Shown here piece after piece: positions 15,492 through 23,950 of a DNA stretch of 30,413 nt. Source of the DNA: an uncultured Gemmatimonadota bacterium (GTDB taxonomy: Bacteria; Gemmatimonadota; Gemmatimonadetes; Gemmatimonadales; Gemmatimonadaceae); the NCBI GenBank assembly GCA_946478895.1, contig CAMLDY010000022.1, positions 1-30,413 on the forward strand, given 5' to 3'. Below the pieces are notes generated by a model. That model saw only the letters and a program-made list of their open reading frames with translations, searched no databases and was not told the DNA's origin. A program made the position numbers and the translations under genes. Numbering within the stretch: position 1 is the first letter of the stretch; each line of letters opens with the position of its first letter.

Positions 15492-18014
15492 ATGACGGCT
15501 CCGAACAACAGAGAGCGCATTCTGCCGCGCCTCATTCACGAAGAAATCAAAGAATCGTTCATCAACTACTCGATGAGCGTCATCGTCTCTCGCGCCCTCC
15601 CCGATGTGCGCGATGGACTCAAACCGGTGCACCGGCGCGTTCTCTACGCGATGAACGAGCTAGGTCTCGTTCCGGGACGCCCCTACAAGAAATCCGCGAC
15701 CGTCGTCGGCGACGTGCTCGGCAAATACCATCCGCACGGCGATCAGTCGGTTTACGACGCGCTCGTCCGCATGGTCCAGGACTTCTCGCTCCGCTACCCG
15801 CTCGTCGACGGCCAGGGAAACTTCGGCTCCGTCGATGGCGACCCCGCCGCGGCATACCGCTACACCGAATCGCGACTCACCCGCGTAGCCGTCGAGATGC
15901 TCGCTGACATCGACAAGAACACCGTCGATTTCGCGCCCAACTTCGACGACCGGCTGCAGGAGCCGAAAGTCCTGCCCTCAGCGATTCCAAATCTGATCGT
16001 CAACGGATCGTCGGGAATTGCCGTCGGCATGGCGACCAACATTCCCCCGCACAATCTCAGGGAAGTTGTCGCCGCGCTCACCGCGCTGATCGACAATCCG
16101 GAGATCACGCCCACCGAGATCAGAAAGCTCGTCAAAGGACCCGACTTCCCGACTGGTGGCTACATCTATGGCCGCGCGGGAATCAAGGACTACCAGGAGA
16201 ACGGCCGCGGCAGGATCGTCATGCGCGCGCGTGCCGTCATCGAGGAGAAGGAATCCTCGAGCAAGTCGCAGATCGTCGTCACCGAGCTCCCGTACCAGGT
16301 CAACAAGGCCAAGCTCATTACCGACATGGCAGACCTGGTGAAGGAAGGCAAGCTCGAAGGCATCTCCGCGCTCCGCGACGAATCGGACAAGGATGGAATG
16401 CGCGTCGTCATCGAGCTCAAGCGCGATGCGATTCCGCGCGTCGTCCTGAACCAGCTGTACAAGCACACCGCGATGCAGTCGACCTTCGGCGTCATCATGC
16501 TGGCGCTCGTTCCGGACTCACACACCGGCCAGCTCGTTCCGAAGATCATGCCGCTCAAGGAGGCGCTCGAGCACTACGTCGCTCACCGCCACGAGGTCGT
16601 CGTCCGGCGCACCCAGTTCGAGCTCGATAAAGCACTCGAGCGGGAGCACATCCTCGAAGGCTTGAAGATCGCCGTCGACAACATCGACGCAGTCATCAAG
16701 CTGATTCGCGCCGCCGCCGACACTCCCGCCGCGAGCGCCCAGCTCCAGAAACGGTTCAAGCTCAGTGAGCGCCAGGCCGAGGCGATCCTCAACATGCGTC
16801 TCGCCAAGCTCACCGGCCTGGAGATCGAGAAGCTCGAGGCCGAGCTCAAGGAAGTGCGCGGCTTCATCAAGGACATGAAGGAGATCCTCGCTTCACGTCC
16901 GCGCCGCATGAAGATCATCCGCGACGAGCTCCAGTCGGTCGCCGACAAGTACGGCGACGACCGCCGCTCGGAGATCACCAGCGACGAAGGCGAGTTCACC
17001 ATCGAAGACCTGATCGCCGAAGAGGACATGGTCATCACCATCTCCCACTCCGGCTACATCAAGCGCACTTCGGTCTCGACTTATCGCAAGCAGCGCCGCG
17101 GCGGCCGCGGCTTGAGCGGCGCCGGTCTCAAGGATGAGGATTTCATCGAGCACCTCTTCATCGGCTCGACCCACGACTACATCCTCTGCTTCACCGACGA
17201 TGGCCGATGCTTCTGGCTGAAAGTCTATGAGGTGCCGCAAGCCGGCCGCGCGTCGAAGGGCAAGCCCATCGTCAACCTGATCAACGTCTCACCCGAGACC
17301 CAGATCAAGGCGATGGTCCCGGTCCGGGAATTCTCCGAGACCCAGTTCCTGCTCTTCTGCACCAGGAACGGAACTGTGAAGAAGAGCGCGCTTTCCCAGT
17401 ACTCGAACGTTCGCCAGACCGGCATCAAGGCGATCAAGATCGACAAGGACGACGAGCTGATCGATGTTCAGATCACCAGCGGCTCGAACGACATCGTGCT
17501 CGCCACCCGTCACGGTTTGTCGGTGCGCTTCCATGAGCAGGATGTGCGGGAGATGGGCCGCGACACCACCGGCGTCAAAGGAATCGAGCTTCGCGAAGGC
17601 GATTCCGTGATCGGAATGGTGGTCGTCAAACGCGACGCCACCCTCCTGGTGGTGACCGAAAATGGTCTCGGGAAGTGCTCCAACATCGCCGATTATCGGG
17701 TCCAGAAACGCGGCGGGAAGGGCATCATCACGGTCAACAGAACCGAGAAAACAGGCGATGTCGTTGCCCTGATGGAAGTTCTGCCGGCCGACGAGATCAT
17801 GATCATCACAAAACATGGTGTAATCATCCGTAGCTCGGTCTCCCAGGTGAGGGTTACAGGCCGTATCGCCCAAGGGGTCAAACTCGTCAATCTCGACGAG
17901 GGCGATCTCGTTACCGCAGTTGCGCGCGTAGTGCCTGATGATGAAGACGAGGGTGCCGAAAACGAGTCCCCGGCACCCGACACCGAACCAGTCGAGGCTC
18001 TCACCGACGAATGA
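15492..18014 (+). CDS. gyrA: DNA gyrase subunit A
   Basis: The 840-aa product is the breakage-reunion subunit that, with GyrB, introduces negative supercoils. The winged-helix/tower part contains the catalytic Tyr124 in AYRYTESRL. The quinolone-determining region reads [11 protein letters not shown] (80-90), so the residue matching Ser83 of the E. coli enzyme is Gln85, while the Asp87 equivalent is kept (Asp89). The C-terminal pinwheel has the GyrA box QRRGGRG at 534-540, which distinguishes gyrase from ParC, and six blade repeats. The protein ends in an acidic tail ([18 protein letters not shown]). ATG 15492 fits the family start; the ribosome binding site is weak (ACGAG). The stop overlaps the start of the next gene as ATGA. 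gyrB is not in the window. Confidence 0.98.
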   Translation: MTAPNNRERILPRLIHEEIKESFINYSMSVIVSRALPDVRDGLKPVHRRVLYAMNELGLVPGRPYKKSATVVGDVLGKYHPHGDQSVYDALVRMVQDFSLRYPLVDGQGNFGSVDGDPAAAYRYTESRLTRVAVEMLADIDKNTVDFAPNFDDRLQEPKVLPSAIPNLIVNGSSGIAVGMATNIPPHNLREVVAALTALIDNPEITPTEIRKLVKGPDFPTGGYIYGRAGIKDYQENGRGRIVMRARAVIEEKESSSKSQIVVTELPYQVNKAKLITDMADLVKEGKLEGISALRDESDKDGMRVVIELKRDAIPRVVLNQLYKHTAMQSTFGVIMLALVPDSHTGQLVPKIMPLKEALEHYVAHRHEVVVRRTQFELDKALEREHILEGLKIAVDNIDAVIKLIRAAADTPAASAQLQKRFKLSERQAEAILNMRLAKLTGLEIEKLEAELKEVRGFIKDMKEILASRPRRMKIIRDELQSVADKYGDDRRSEITSDEGEFTIEDLIAEEDMVITISHSGYIKRTSVSTYRKQRRGGRGLSGAGLKDEDFIEHLFIGSTHDYILCFTDDGRCFWLKVYEVPQAGRASKGKPIVNLINVSPETQIKAMVPVREFSETQFLLFCTRNGTVKKSALSQYSNVRQTGIKAIKIDKDDELIDVQITSGSNDIVLATRHGLSVRFHEQDVREMGRDTTGVKGIELREGDSVIGMVVVKRDATLLVVTENGLGKCSNIADYRVQKRGGKGIITVNRTEKTGDVVALMEVLPADEIMIITKHGVIIRSSVSQVRVTGRIAQGVKLVNLDEGDLVTAVARVVPDDEDEGAENESPAPDTEPVEALTDE

Positions 18015-19147
18015 GAACCAGGCGCTCCGCCGTGAGCTCACAACACGACGAAAACGAGAAACTCCGCGCGGCGCTCCGCAAGGCCGAAGCGGAGGTTCAG
18101 CGGCTGCTCGACGAAGCCGCGGCTCGCGGAGCGCTGGTCGACATTCTGCACGACGTCATGGGCTCGCTCTCAATGGGCGAGCTGTTTCACATGCTCGCGC
18201 GCCGTCTCGCGCGCGCGCTGAATCTCAGTCACTCCTCCGTGATCTTCGCCAAGTGCGGTGACCTCATGGGAACCGTCGCTTCGGCGCACGAAGATCCGCA
18301 GCTCGAGAATCTCCAGGTCGAGCTCGACAAGTATCCGGAAATCGAGGCCGCGCTCGCCAGCGAGCAGCCGGTTCTCATTCCCGACATTTGGCACGCCGAC
18401 TCCTACCGCTCGCTCCGCGAAGCATGGGAAAAAGACGGCAGCGTCATCTCGGTCCGCTCGATCATCGCGCTGCCGTTCCGGCTCGATCTCGATCGCACCG
18501 GCGTGTTCCTGCTGCGCCGTACCGCCGAGAAGCCCCCGCTCACCGACGCCGACGTCGAGTTCGCGGAGACAGTCGTGAAGAGCGCGATGAACGCCATGCG
18601 CCGCGCGCACATGGTGGAGGTCACCCAGGCCGACAATCTCCGCCTCGAGGCCCTCGCCCGTACCGATCCGCTCACCCAGCTGCTCAATCGCCGCGCGCTT
18701 CTCACCCAGCTCGGCACCGAAGTCGAGCGCACCCGCCGCTACAACGCGCCGCTCAGCATCCTGATGATCGACGTCGACGAGTTCAAGGATGTGAACGACA
18801 CCTACGGCCACCTCGCCGGCGATCAGGTGCTGGTCGAGGTCGCGCTGATCCTGGCGCGCACCGCGCGTAGCGTCGACTCCGTCGCGCGCTACGGCGGCGA
18901 CGAATTCGTCATCGCCGTCCCCGAAACGGGTGAGGCCGGGGCGATCGCGTTCGCCGAGCGACTCCGCGACAAGATCCAGGCGCACCCGTTCGACATCGGC
19001 AAAGGCGACCCCGTGCATCTGACCGTGAGCATCGGTGTCGCCGATTTCCCCGAGCCGAAGGTCGAGACGGCGGAAGATCTCCTCGACTGCGCGGATCGCG
19101 CGCTTTACCGGGCCAAGGCGGGCGGACGGAATCTGGTCTGCGTGTAG
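18011..19147 (+). CDS. Soluble GAF-GGDEF diguanylate cyclase coupled to gyrA
   Basis: The 378-aa protein has no membrane segment. A coiled coil (about 12-45) leads into a GAF-like sensor domain (about 45-200), then a GGDEF domain from about 212. GGDEF is at 295-299, with the inhibitory site RSVD (286-289) exactly five residues before it. [10 protein letters not shown] and [16 protein letters not shown] are intact, so it should make cyclic-di-GMP and be feedback-controlled. ATG 18011 overlaps the gyrA TGA by four bases, with no separate ribosome binding site, so its expression is tied to gyrA translation. Cytosolic ligands of the GAF domain are unknown. Confidence 0.94.
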   Translation: MRTRRSAVSSQHDENEKLRAALRKAEAEVQRLLDEAAARGALVDILHDVMGSLSMGELFHMLARRLARALNLSHSSVIFAKCGDLMGTVASAHEDPQLENLQVELDKYPEIEAALASEQPVLIPDIWHADSYRSLREAWEKDGSVISVRSIIALPFRLDLDRTGVFLLRRTAEKPPLTDADVEFAETVVKSAMNAMRRAHMVEVTQADNLRLEALARTDPLTQLLNRRALLTQLGTEVERTRRYNAPLSILMIDVDEFKDVNDTYGHLAGDQVLVEVALILARTARSVDSVARYGGDEFVIAVPETGEAGAIAFAERLRDKIQAHPFDIGKGDPVHLTVSIGVADFPEPKVETAEDLLDCADRALYRAKAGGRNLVCV

Positions 19148-19170
19148 CGGGAGGCGGGAAGCGGGAAGCG
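19146..19170. repeat. Heptanucleotide tract, GGGAAGC type
   Basis: Units AGCGGGA, GGCGGGA, AGCGGGA and AGCG follow the stop of the diguanylate cyclase directly. It is the reverse complement of the tract at 10990-11015 and inverted relative to the tract at 19286-19320, so the two flanking tracts could pair. Confidence 0.6.
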
Positions 19171-19249
19171 TAGGGACGCCACGCGTAGGCCCTGATTAAC
19201 TTCCAGTTCGTTCTGGCTGCTACCTGGTGCTCCCTCCACGCCCTTCGCC

Positions 19250-20308
19250 ATGCCCACTTTGCGCCGCCGGCTCCGTAGTCTCCAGTTCCCGCTTCCCGCC
19301 GCCCGCCTCTCGCTCCCCGCCCTCCTCCTCGTCGCGTGCGTCTCTGATTCATCCAACCGGGAGACAACCGCCGACACTACCCACTCCGCGCCGATAGTCA
19401 CCGTCGCGGCCGTGAACAACGGTACTCACGGGATGGCGGAGAGGATCAAGTGGGCGTTCTCTCCCGACCGGAAAGCAGTGCTCGTGGTCGCGGATCCCGC
19501 GGGTGTCGAGAATGAGCCGGTGCCCAACGGCTTTTTCTTCGGTGATGAGACTAGCGGCTTTCAGGTGCAGATGGACAGCGTCTGGGATGTCGAGCCTTCG
19601 CCCGACTGGAAGTGGATTGGATTCGGTCGCGCCTACACCGTGGTGCGTGGCGAAGGCACCGGCACGGATCTCATCGTCGACGTCGGACGCCGCACCTCGA
19701 TCGACACTGCTACTCTTCGCGCCGGCTCCTTTGCATCGAGCGGAATGTCGATGGCGCGCGCCGTCTCGCAGCCTGGCGTGATCAGAGTGCCAGCCGATCC
19801 GCGCTCCCAAACCGCCGCCGACAGCTCGGCGCCGCGGCTGTTCCCGATCGCGCGTGGATGGCGAGTGGCCTGGACCACCGACGGATCGACACTCGCGCTC
19901 GGCAACAACCCCGCGCGCTCCAGCGACGACGAGCCCAGCCAAACGTGGTCTGCCCTCGACCCCGAAACCGGCCAGCTCCACGGCTCACTCCCGACAAGCG
20001 CGAAGCTCGCCGAGGTGAAGTTCACCGGTGGCCCGACCCTCGACATCTCGCTTCCAATCGACATGACGAAGTCGCCGCCGATCGAGATCAAGCGGGGAGA
20101 CCAGAGCTTCTCGATCCAGAGTGAGCGCGGCGTCATCACCATCGCCGCGACCACCGGCGCGACGAAGTCCGCCCCTCGAGTGGTGGGCGGCGGCATCGCT
20201 CTCGCCGCCACCGCCGGCGGCCGCTACATCATCGCGCTCGCACCGAGGGCCAAGCCGGTGCCCAACGAGATTCCTGTCGAGCCGGTGGTGTACAGCGTGA
20301 CCTGGTAG
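19250..20308 (+). CDS. Hypothetical lipoprotein, possibly beta-propeller
   Basis: I do not recognise this 352-aa family. A twin-basic n-region (RRRLRS) and hydrophobic stretch end in the lipobox LVAC (Cys30), so it is a probable lipoprotein. The mature part is rich in Thr, Ser, Pro and short beta-strands. It holds several phrases of the kind seen in WD40/TolB-like propeller blades (IKWAFSPDRKAVLVVADP near 64, PSPDWKWIGFGR near 113, WRVAWTTDGSTLALGNNP near 204). The segment that encodes the signal peptide is built from a degenerate TTCCCGC heptamer array, so a start a little downstream cannot be excluded, although none is evident. It is followed by a large inverted repeat starting 2 bp after the stop. 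Confidence 0.75.
   Translation: MPTLRRRLRSLQFPLPAARLSLPALLLVACVSDSSNRETTADTTHSAPIVTVAAVNNGTHGMAERIKWAFSPDRKAVLVVADPAGVENEPVPNGFFFGDETSGFQVQMDSVWDVEPSPDWKWIGFGRAYTVVRGEGTGTDLIVDVGRRTSIDTATLRAGSFASSGMSMARAVSQPGVIRVPADPRSQTAADSSAPRLFPIARGWRVAWTTDGSTLALGNNPARSSDDEPSQTWSALDPETGQLHGSLPTSAKLAEVKFTGGPTLDISLPIDMTKSPPIEIKRGDQSFSIQSERGVITIAATTGATKSAPRVVGGGIALAATAGGRYIIALAPRAKPVPNEIPVEPVVYSVTW
19286..19320. repeat. Degenerate TTCCCGC heptamer array inside a signal-peptide coding region
   Basis: Five consecutive 7-base units (TTCCCGC, TTCCCGC, CGCCCGC, CTCTCGC, TCCCCGC) lie in the signal peptide of the lipoprotein gene. They encode FPLPAARLSLPA-like residues. Three heptamers equal seven codons, so gain or loss of one unit would shift the frame. 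Confidence 0.6.
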
Positions 20309-20310
20309 TC

Positions 20311-20542
20311 TCGGATTCTGGGACCTGATCGCTACGACTGGCGACTGTAGTCCTAAAGGTGTCAGGCGGGAGAACCGGCCAGAGGCACGGGTATCAATTT
20401 ATCCGGCGCATTCCAGAGTGCCGTGACGCAGCGAGAATGCGAGTAGAAGAACCGCTACCAGAGCATCTCTGTGCATCCTCTCCCACCTGCCACCTTTAGG
20501 ACCAGGGGTGCGGGTCGATGGCGATCAGGTCCCTGAATCCGA
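20311..20542. repeat. Long imperfect palindrome around inverted-repeat copy B
   Basis: The outer arms 20311-20332 and 20521-20542 match as inverted repeats at 21 of 22 positions. Next come spacers of about 17 bp on both sides with partial pairing, then the element's own 21-bp arms (20350-20370 with 20483-20503, two mismatches). The left arm begins 2 bp after the lipoprotein stop and the right arm ends 4 bp before the CoA-binding stop, so the structure fills a convergent junction. It could act as a bidirectional terminator; no T-run of note follows. Confidence 0.7.
20349..20504. repeat. Inverted-repeat element copy B
   Basis: This is the second copy of the element at 5787-5963, aligned without gaps over 155 bp at roughly 85 percent identity. 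Two base pairs near the outer end of the stem differ from copy A yet remain paired: 20353 with 20500, and 20354 with 20499. Two other stem positions (20362 and 20367) have lost pairing. The inner hairpin CAGAGcatCTCTG is unchanged. Confidence 0.8.
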
Positions 20543-20546
20543 AGAA

Positions 20547-21026
20547 CTACCGGCCGATCCGTCTGAGCTCCACCAACAGACAGTGGTCCTGCACGACGTC
20601 GATACCCGCCCGCGCGAGCCTCTCCGCGGCGGCGTCGTTGCGGATGCCGAGCTGGAACCAGACCGCCTTCGGTTTTTTCGCGATGATGTCGTCGACGTGC
20701 GGCGGGATGTCGTTCGGACGGCGGAAGACATCGACGATGTCGATGTCGCCGGGTACATCAACCAGCTTCCGGTAGACGTTCTTCCCCATCATCTCCGTCA
20801 GCTCCTTGTAGTAAACCGGCACCGGGATGATCTCGTATCCCGCGCGCTCGGCGTACTCCGGCACGTAGTAGGCGGGCTGATCGGGATCGGGCTTCATCCC
20901 CAGCACCGCGATGCGATGCGAGCGCTCGAGAAGATCCCGGATTTGCGGCGGAGCCTCGAGAAGATGATCGCGCCAGCTCGCGTCGTCGGTTTGTGGCATC
21001 GCGGTCTGATCGACTGAGCTGGTCAT
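20547..21026 (-). CDS. CoA-binding domain protein (YccU type)
   Basis: The 159-aa protein is a single Rossmann-like CoA_binding_2 domain. The strand-loop HRIAVLGMKPDPDQPAYYVP (near 38) and the later pieces IDIVDVFRRPNDIPPHVDDI (near 93) and AVWFQLGIRNDAAAERLARA (near 121) follow the family order. It lacks the catalytic domains of acyl-CoA synthetases and probably binds a CoA-type nucleotide; its role is unknown. ATG 21024-21026 is accepted because the next Met (residue 10) would also fit but has no better ribosome site. It converges with the lipoprotein gene across the copy B palindrome and diverges from the saccharopine-dehydrogenase-like gene. Confidence 0.9.
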   Translation of the reverse strand: MTSSVDQTAMPQTDDASWRDHLLEAPPQIRDLLERSHRIAVLGMKPDPDQPAYYVPEYAERAGYEIIPVPVYYKELTEMMGKNVYRKLVDVPGDIDIVDVFRRPNDIPPHVDDIIAKKPKAVWFQLGIRNDAAAERLARAGIDVVQDHCLLVELRRIGR

Positions 21027-21154
21027 GGGTGTCTCGATTGCATTGTTGAACTATGCGATGCGGTGAATGCCGCGATCGCGGGGTGACGCTAACAAGTTGT
21101 CTCCGGTAAATTGCAATTGCGAGTCCAGTCCAAAATTCCGGAGAACCACCTGTA

Positions 21155-22300
21155 ATGCGAATGCTCGTCCTTGGCGCGGGCCTGCAAGGCTCCGCGTGCG
21201 CGTATGATCTGCTCCAGAACAAGGAAGTAAAGGAAGTCCGCCTCGCCGATCTGCACACCGATCACCTGGCGCCCTTTCTCGCGCCGTTGTCGGGAAAGCG
21301 ACTGATTTTCACGCCGCTCGACGTACGCGACCGCGACGCCGCTCTCGCGCTGATGCGCGAGTGCGATGCAGTCATGAGCGCGATCCCGTACTACTTCAAC
21401 TTCGAGCTCGCCGAACTCGCGGTCGAGGCAGGCGTGCACTTCGCGGATCTGGGCGGCAACACGGAGATCGTCTTCAAGCAGAAGACCCTCGATGCCGCGG
21501 CAAAGAAGAAAGGCATCACCGTAATTCCCGACTGCGGTCTCGCGCCGGGCATGGTCAACATTCTGGCCGAGTACGCGATCAAACAGCTCGACACCGTCGA
21601 GTCCGTCCGCATCTTCGTCGGCGGTTTGCCCCAGGAGCCCGAGCCGCCGCTCAACTATCAAATCGTGTACTCGCTGGAGGGAGTGCTCGACTACTACACG
21701 ACCCTTTCGTGGGTGCTGCGCGGAAAAAAGCGCACCCAGGTGAAGGCGCTGTCCGAGATCGAGCCCGTTTACTTCGGCGGATCGCTGGGCGAGCTGGAGG
21801 GATTCCACACTGCCGGAGGGCTCTCGACGATGGCGTTCCGCTACGAGGGCAGGATTCCGACGATGGAGTACAAGACCCTTCGTTATCCCGGACACGCCCG
21901 GATCATGGAAGCCATCCGCGAGCTCGGCCTGCTCGAGCTGGACCCGGTCGATGTGAAGGGCATGAAGGTCGTCCCGCGCGACCTTGTGGTGGCGGCGATG
22001 GGTCCGCGACTGACGAAGCCCGAGGGCCAGGATCTCGTCGCGATGCGCGTCTACGCCGAGGGGACGAAGGGCGGCAAGCCGAAGAAGATCGGCTGGGAGA
22101 TGGTCGATTATTACGACGAGGAGACTGGGATCAGCGCGATGGAAAGATCGACCGGCTATTCGCTTTCCATCACGGGACAGATGCAGGTGCACGGCGAGAT
22201 CGGGAAGGCGGGCGTGTTCACGCCGGACGAGGCAATTCCGCCCCAGCAGTACATTGATGAGCTTGCAAAAAGGGGCGTTATGATTCGGGAGATGCGCTAG
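21155..22300 (+). CDS. Saccharopine dehydrogenase family oxidoreductase
   Basis: The 381-aa product starts with an NAD(P)-binding Rossmann motif (LVLGAGLQGSACAYDLL, residues 4-20). It continues with AVMSAIPYYFN and DLGGNTEIV near 90-110 and the PDCGLAPGMVNILAEY segment near 128-143, which is typical of lysine 6-dehydrogenase and carboxynorspermidine-type members of the saccharopine dehydrogenase family. The substrate is probably an amino acid or imino acid; the exact reaction is not identifiable. ATG 21155 has GGAG 11 nt upstream. A strong terminator follows 40 bp after the stop, so it is a single-gene unit. A 455-codon open frame on the other strand is only its shadow. Confidence 0.9.
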   Translation: MRMLVLGAGLQGSACAYDLLQNKEVKEVRLADLHTDHLAPFLAPLSGKRLIFTPLDVRDRDAALALMRECDAVMSAIPYYFNFELAELAVEAGVHFADLGGNTEIVFKQKTLDAAAKKKGITVIPDCGLAPGMVNILAEYAIKQLDTVESVRIFVGGLPQEPEPPLNYQIVYSLEGVLDYYTTLSWVLRGKKRTQVKALSEIEPVYFGGSLGELEGFHTAGGLSTMAFRYEGRIPTMEYKTLRYPGHARIMEAIRELGLLELDPVDVKGMKVVPRDLVVAAMGPRLTKPEGQDLVAMRVYAEGTKGGKPKKIGWEMVDYYDEETGISAMERSTGYSLSITGQMQVHGEIGKAGVFTPDEAIPPQQYIDELAKRGVMIREMR

Positions 22301-22340
22301 CGCTGAGCCTGCCCCGCGAGTCGCCCGTCGCCAGCTAGTG

Positions 22341-22391
22341 ATGAGCTTGTAACCCCAGCTGTAGCAACGGGTTACGAGCTCATTTCTTTTT
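22341..22391 (+). terminator. Intrinsic terminator after the saccharopine-dehydrogenase-like gene
   Basis: A 15-bp stem pairs 22341-22355 with 22369-22383, with one G-T wobble at 22348/22376 and a 13-nt loop. The T-rich tract TTCTTTTTG follows directly. Confidence 0.85.
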
Positions 22392-22400
22392 GCCAAAGGG

Positions 22401-22429
22401 TTCCAATCGGCGCCCGAATTGGTTATATT
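22401..22429 (+). promoter_or_regulatory. Candidate promoter of the lytic transglycosylase gene
   Basis: TTCCAA and TATATT (five of six consensus positions) are 17 bp apart. Transcription would begin near 22436 and leave a leader of about 107 nt that contains a short GAGAC/GTCTC pair. Confidence 0.4.
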
Positions 22430-22542
22430 TAAGCCTGTAAACATCTGTCGGTCCAAGCTGCGAGACGAGGGAGTCCAGCCTTAACGGCGAGCTCAGAATC
22501 CACGTCTCACCCAAGCGCCGATTCCAGCACAAGGAGGATTTG

Positions 22543-23316
22543 ATGAACCGTGTAGAAACGATTCTCAGATCCGGTCCAACGCGGAAAGTGGCTCTTGCGG
22601 GCATGGCACTGCTCGCCACCGTTTACACCGTTCCGCGCGTGGGCTCGGATATGAGCTCAGTCCAGACGGTCCTGACCAGGATCACGCCATCCGTCGTTGA
22701 CAGCTCCGGCTCGTCGACGTCCTGGGACCTGCCCAATATCGATAACGCGCGGGTGGATTCCTGGGTCAAGCTGTTCACGACGAACCCCAAGGTGAAGTCG
22801 CGCTTCGCGGTATGGCTCGATCGTAAATCGACCTACGAGCCGATGATCTCCGAGAAGCTGGCCGAACGTGACATGCCCCAGGACCTGATTTACCTGGCGA
22901 TGATCGAGTCGGGATTCAATCCGAAGGCGAAATCGCCGGCGAAAGCGGGTGGACTATGGCAGTTCATCAGCGAGACGGGCCGTCGTTACGGCCTGACGGT
23001 CAACAAGCACGTCGATGAGCGCAATCATCCGGACAAGGCTACCGATGCCGCGCTCGCGTATCTATCTGATCTGCACGATCGATTCGGGTCGTGGTACCTC
23101 GCGGCCGCTGCCTACAACACCGGCGAGAACCGCGTCGGTCGTATCATGAAGCAGGTAACTGGCAGCGAGAAGGGAACTGATGAAGATTACTATCGGATCT
23201 CGAAGCTCCTGCCCAAGGAGACCCAGGACTACGTGCCGATGATGATCGCGGCGGGCAGAATCTCAAAGGAGCCTGCGAAATACGGATTCGACAACGATGT
23301 TGAGATGGGCGAGTAG
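22543..23316 (+). CDS. Lytic transglycosylase (SLT domain, MltD-like)
   Basis: The 257-aa enzyme cleaves peptidoglycan between MurNAc and GlcNAc with formation of the anhydro ring. An N-terminal hydrophobic segment (residues 15-30) serves as signal anchor. The SLT domain starts near 85. Catalytic Glu122 is in AMIESGFNPKA, followed by AGGLWQFISETGRRYGL (135-151) and AAAYNTGENRVGR (about 198-210), all family hallmarks. LysM domains of full MltD are absent. ATG 22543 is chosen over the TTG one codon upstream because AAGGAGG lies 5 nt before it, a near-perfect ribosome binding site. The stop is followed at once by a strong terminator. Confidence 0.93.
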   Translation: MNRVETILRSGPTRKVALAGMALLATVYTVPRVGSDMSSVQTVLTRITPSVVDSSGSSTSWDLPNIDNARVDSWVKLFTTNPKVKSRFAVWLDRKSTYEPMISEKLAERDMPQDLIYLAMIESGFNPKAKSPAKAGGLWQFISETGRRYGLTVNKHVDERNHPDKATDAALAYLSDLHDRFGSWYLAAAAYNTGENRVGRIMKQVTGSEKGTDEDYYRISKLLPKETQDYVPMMIAAGRISKEPAKYGFDNDVEMGE

Positions 23317-23354
23317 CAAAAAGAGAGCACCACGAAAGTGGTGCTCTCTTTTTG
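23317..23354 (+). terminator. Perfect intrinsic terminator with GAAA tetraloop
   Basis: A perfect 17-bp stem (23317-23333 with 23338-23354) closed by GAAA ends in a T5 run. The A5 run on the left arm makes it usable in both directions. It starts at the base after the lytic transglycosylase stop codon. Confidence 0.92.
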
Positions 23355-23361
23355 CTCTTCA

Positions 23362-23482
23362 GACTCGTACTCTGACCAACTGCATTGCTGATTGCTAACT
23401 AACCCTAACTCGGACAAGCTTGGTAGTTGTCCGCGTTTTAGTCAGTTCGCAATTATCAATGCCGTTGGTCGCAGTACGAGTC
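23362..23482. repeat. 121-bp near-palindrome between convergent genes
   Basis: The two halves 23362-23417 and 23427-23482 are inverted copies of one another with about 80 percent identity. The outermost 10 bp (GACTCGTACT / AGTACGAGTC) and the innermost 7 bp (CGGACAA / TTGTCCG) match perfectly, and the loop is 9 nt. The inner stem followed by CGTTTTAG resembles a second, weaker plus-strand terminator. Confidence 0.8.
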
Positions 23483-23491
23483 CACTCCGAT

Positions 23492-23908
23492 TTACCGCCC
23501 CGTGAGCAGATAAATTCCAACCACTACCAACAGAAAGTAAGGCACCAGCGCAGCCGCCCCCGCGTAATCCTTCGACACCCTCTGCCCGAAAAAAAGCGCC
23601 ACCAGATTCACTCCAGCGACGACAGCGCCGAGGTACGCGACCGTCGAATCGCGCGTCACGAGGAGCAGCACGAAGCCGACCCCGCTGAGCACGCCTGCCG
23701 CAACTTCCAGGATCGTGACGACGAGAAACATCGGCCCGACCGTCCCGGCCAGGGGACTGCGCGCGAAATGCTCGTCGAGGTAGGCGCGGTTTCCCTTCCG
23801 GTCGACAACCTTGTCGAGACCGGATTGCAGAAACAGCACGGCGATGAACGCTGACACGAGGAGCTGCAGGATGTACCATGCCCACTCGGGCGAGTGCACG
23901 TTTGGCAT
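23492..23908 (-). CDS. DoxX-like four-helix membrane protein
   Basis: The 138-aa protein has four hydrophobic helices (about 13-30, 58-78, 80-102 and 118-135). The FLQSGLDKVVDRKGN segment after helix 1 and LEVAAGVL in helix 2 are typical of small DoxX-family integral membrane proteins, some of which take part in redox or quinol chemistry. The ATG at 23908 lies 42 bp after the stop of the TonB receptor gene, so it is probably the last gene of that transcription unit. Its substrate and partners are not known. Confidence 0.85.
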   Translation of the reverse strand: MPNVHSPEWAWYILQLLVSAFIAVLFLQSGLDKVVDRKGNRAYLDEHFARSPLAGTVGPMFLVVTILEVAAGVLSGVGFVLLLVTRDSTVAYLGAVVAGVNLVALFFGQRVSKDYAGAAALVPYFLLVVVGIYLLTGR

Positions 23909-23950
23909 CCTGCTATTGTAGCCGATCCGGCCGCGATTACCAGCGGGCCG

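Noticed and set aside
21089..22456. 455-codon open frame on the minus strand
   Set aside because: It is antisense to the clear saccharopine-dehydrogenase-like gene, shows no family motif and has the composition of a high-GC shadow frame.
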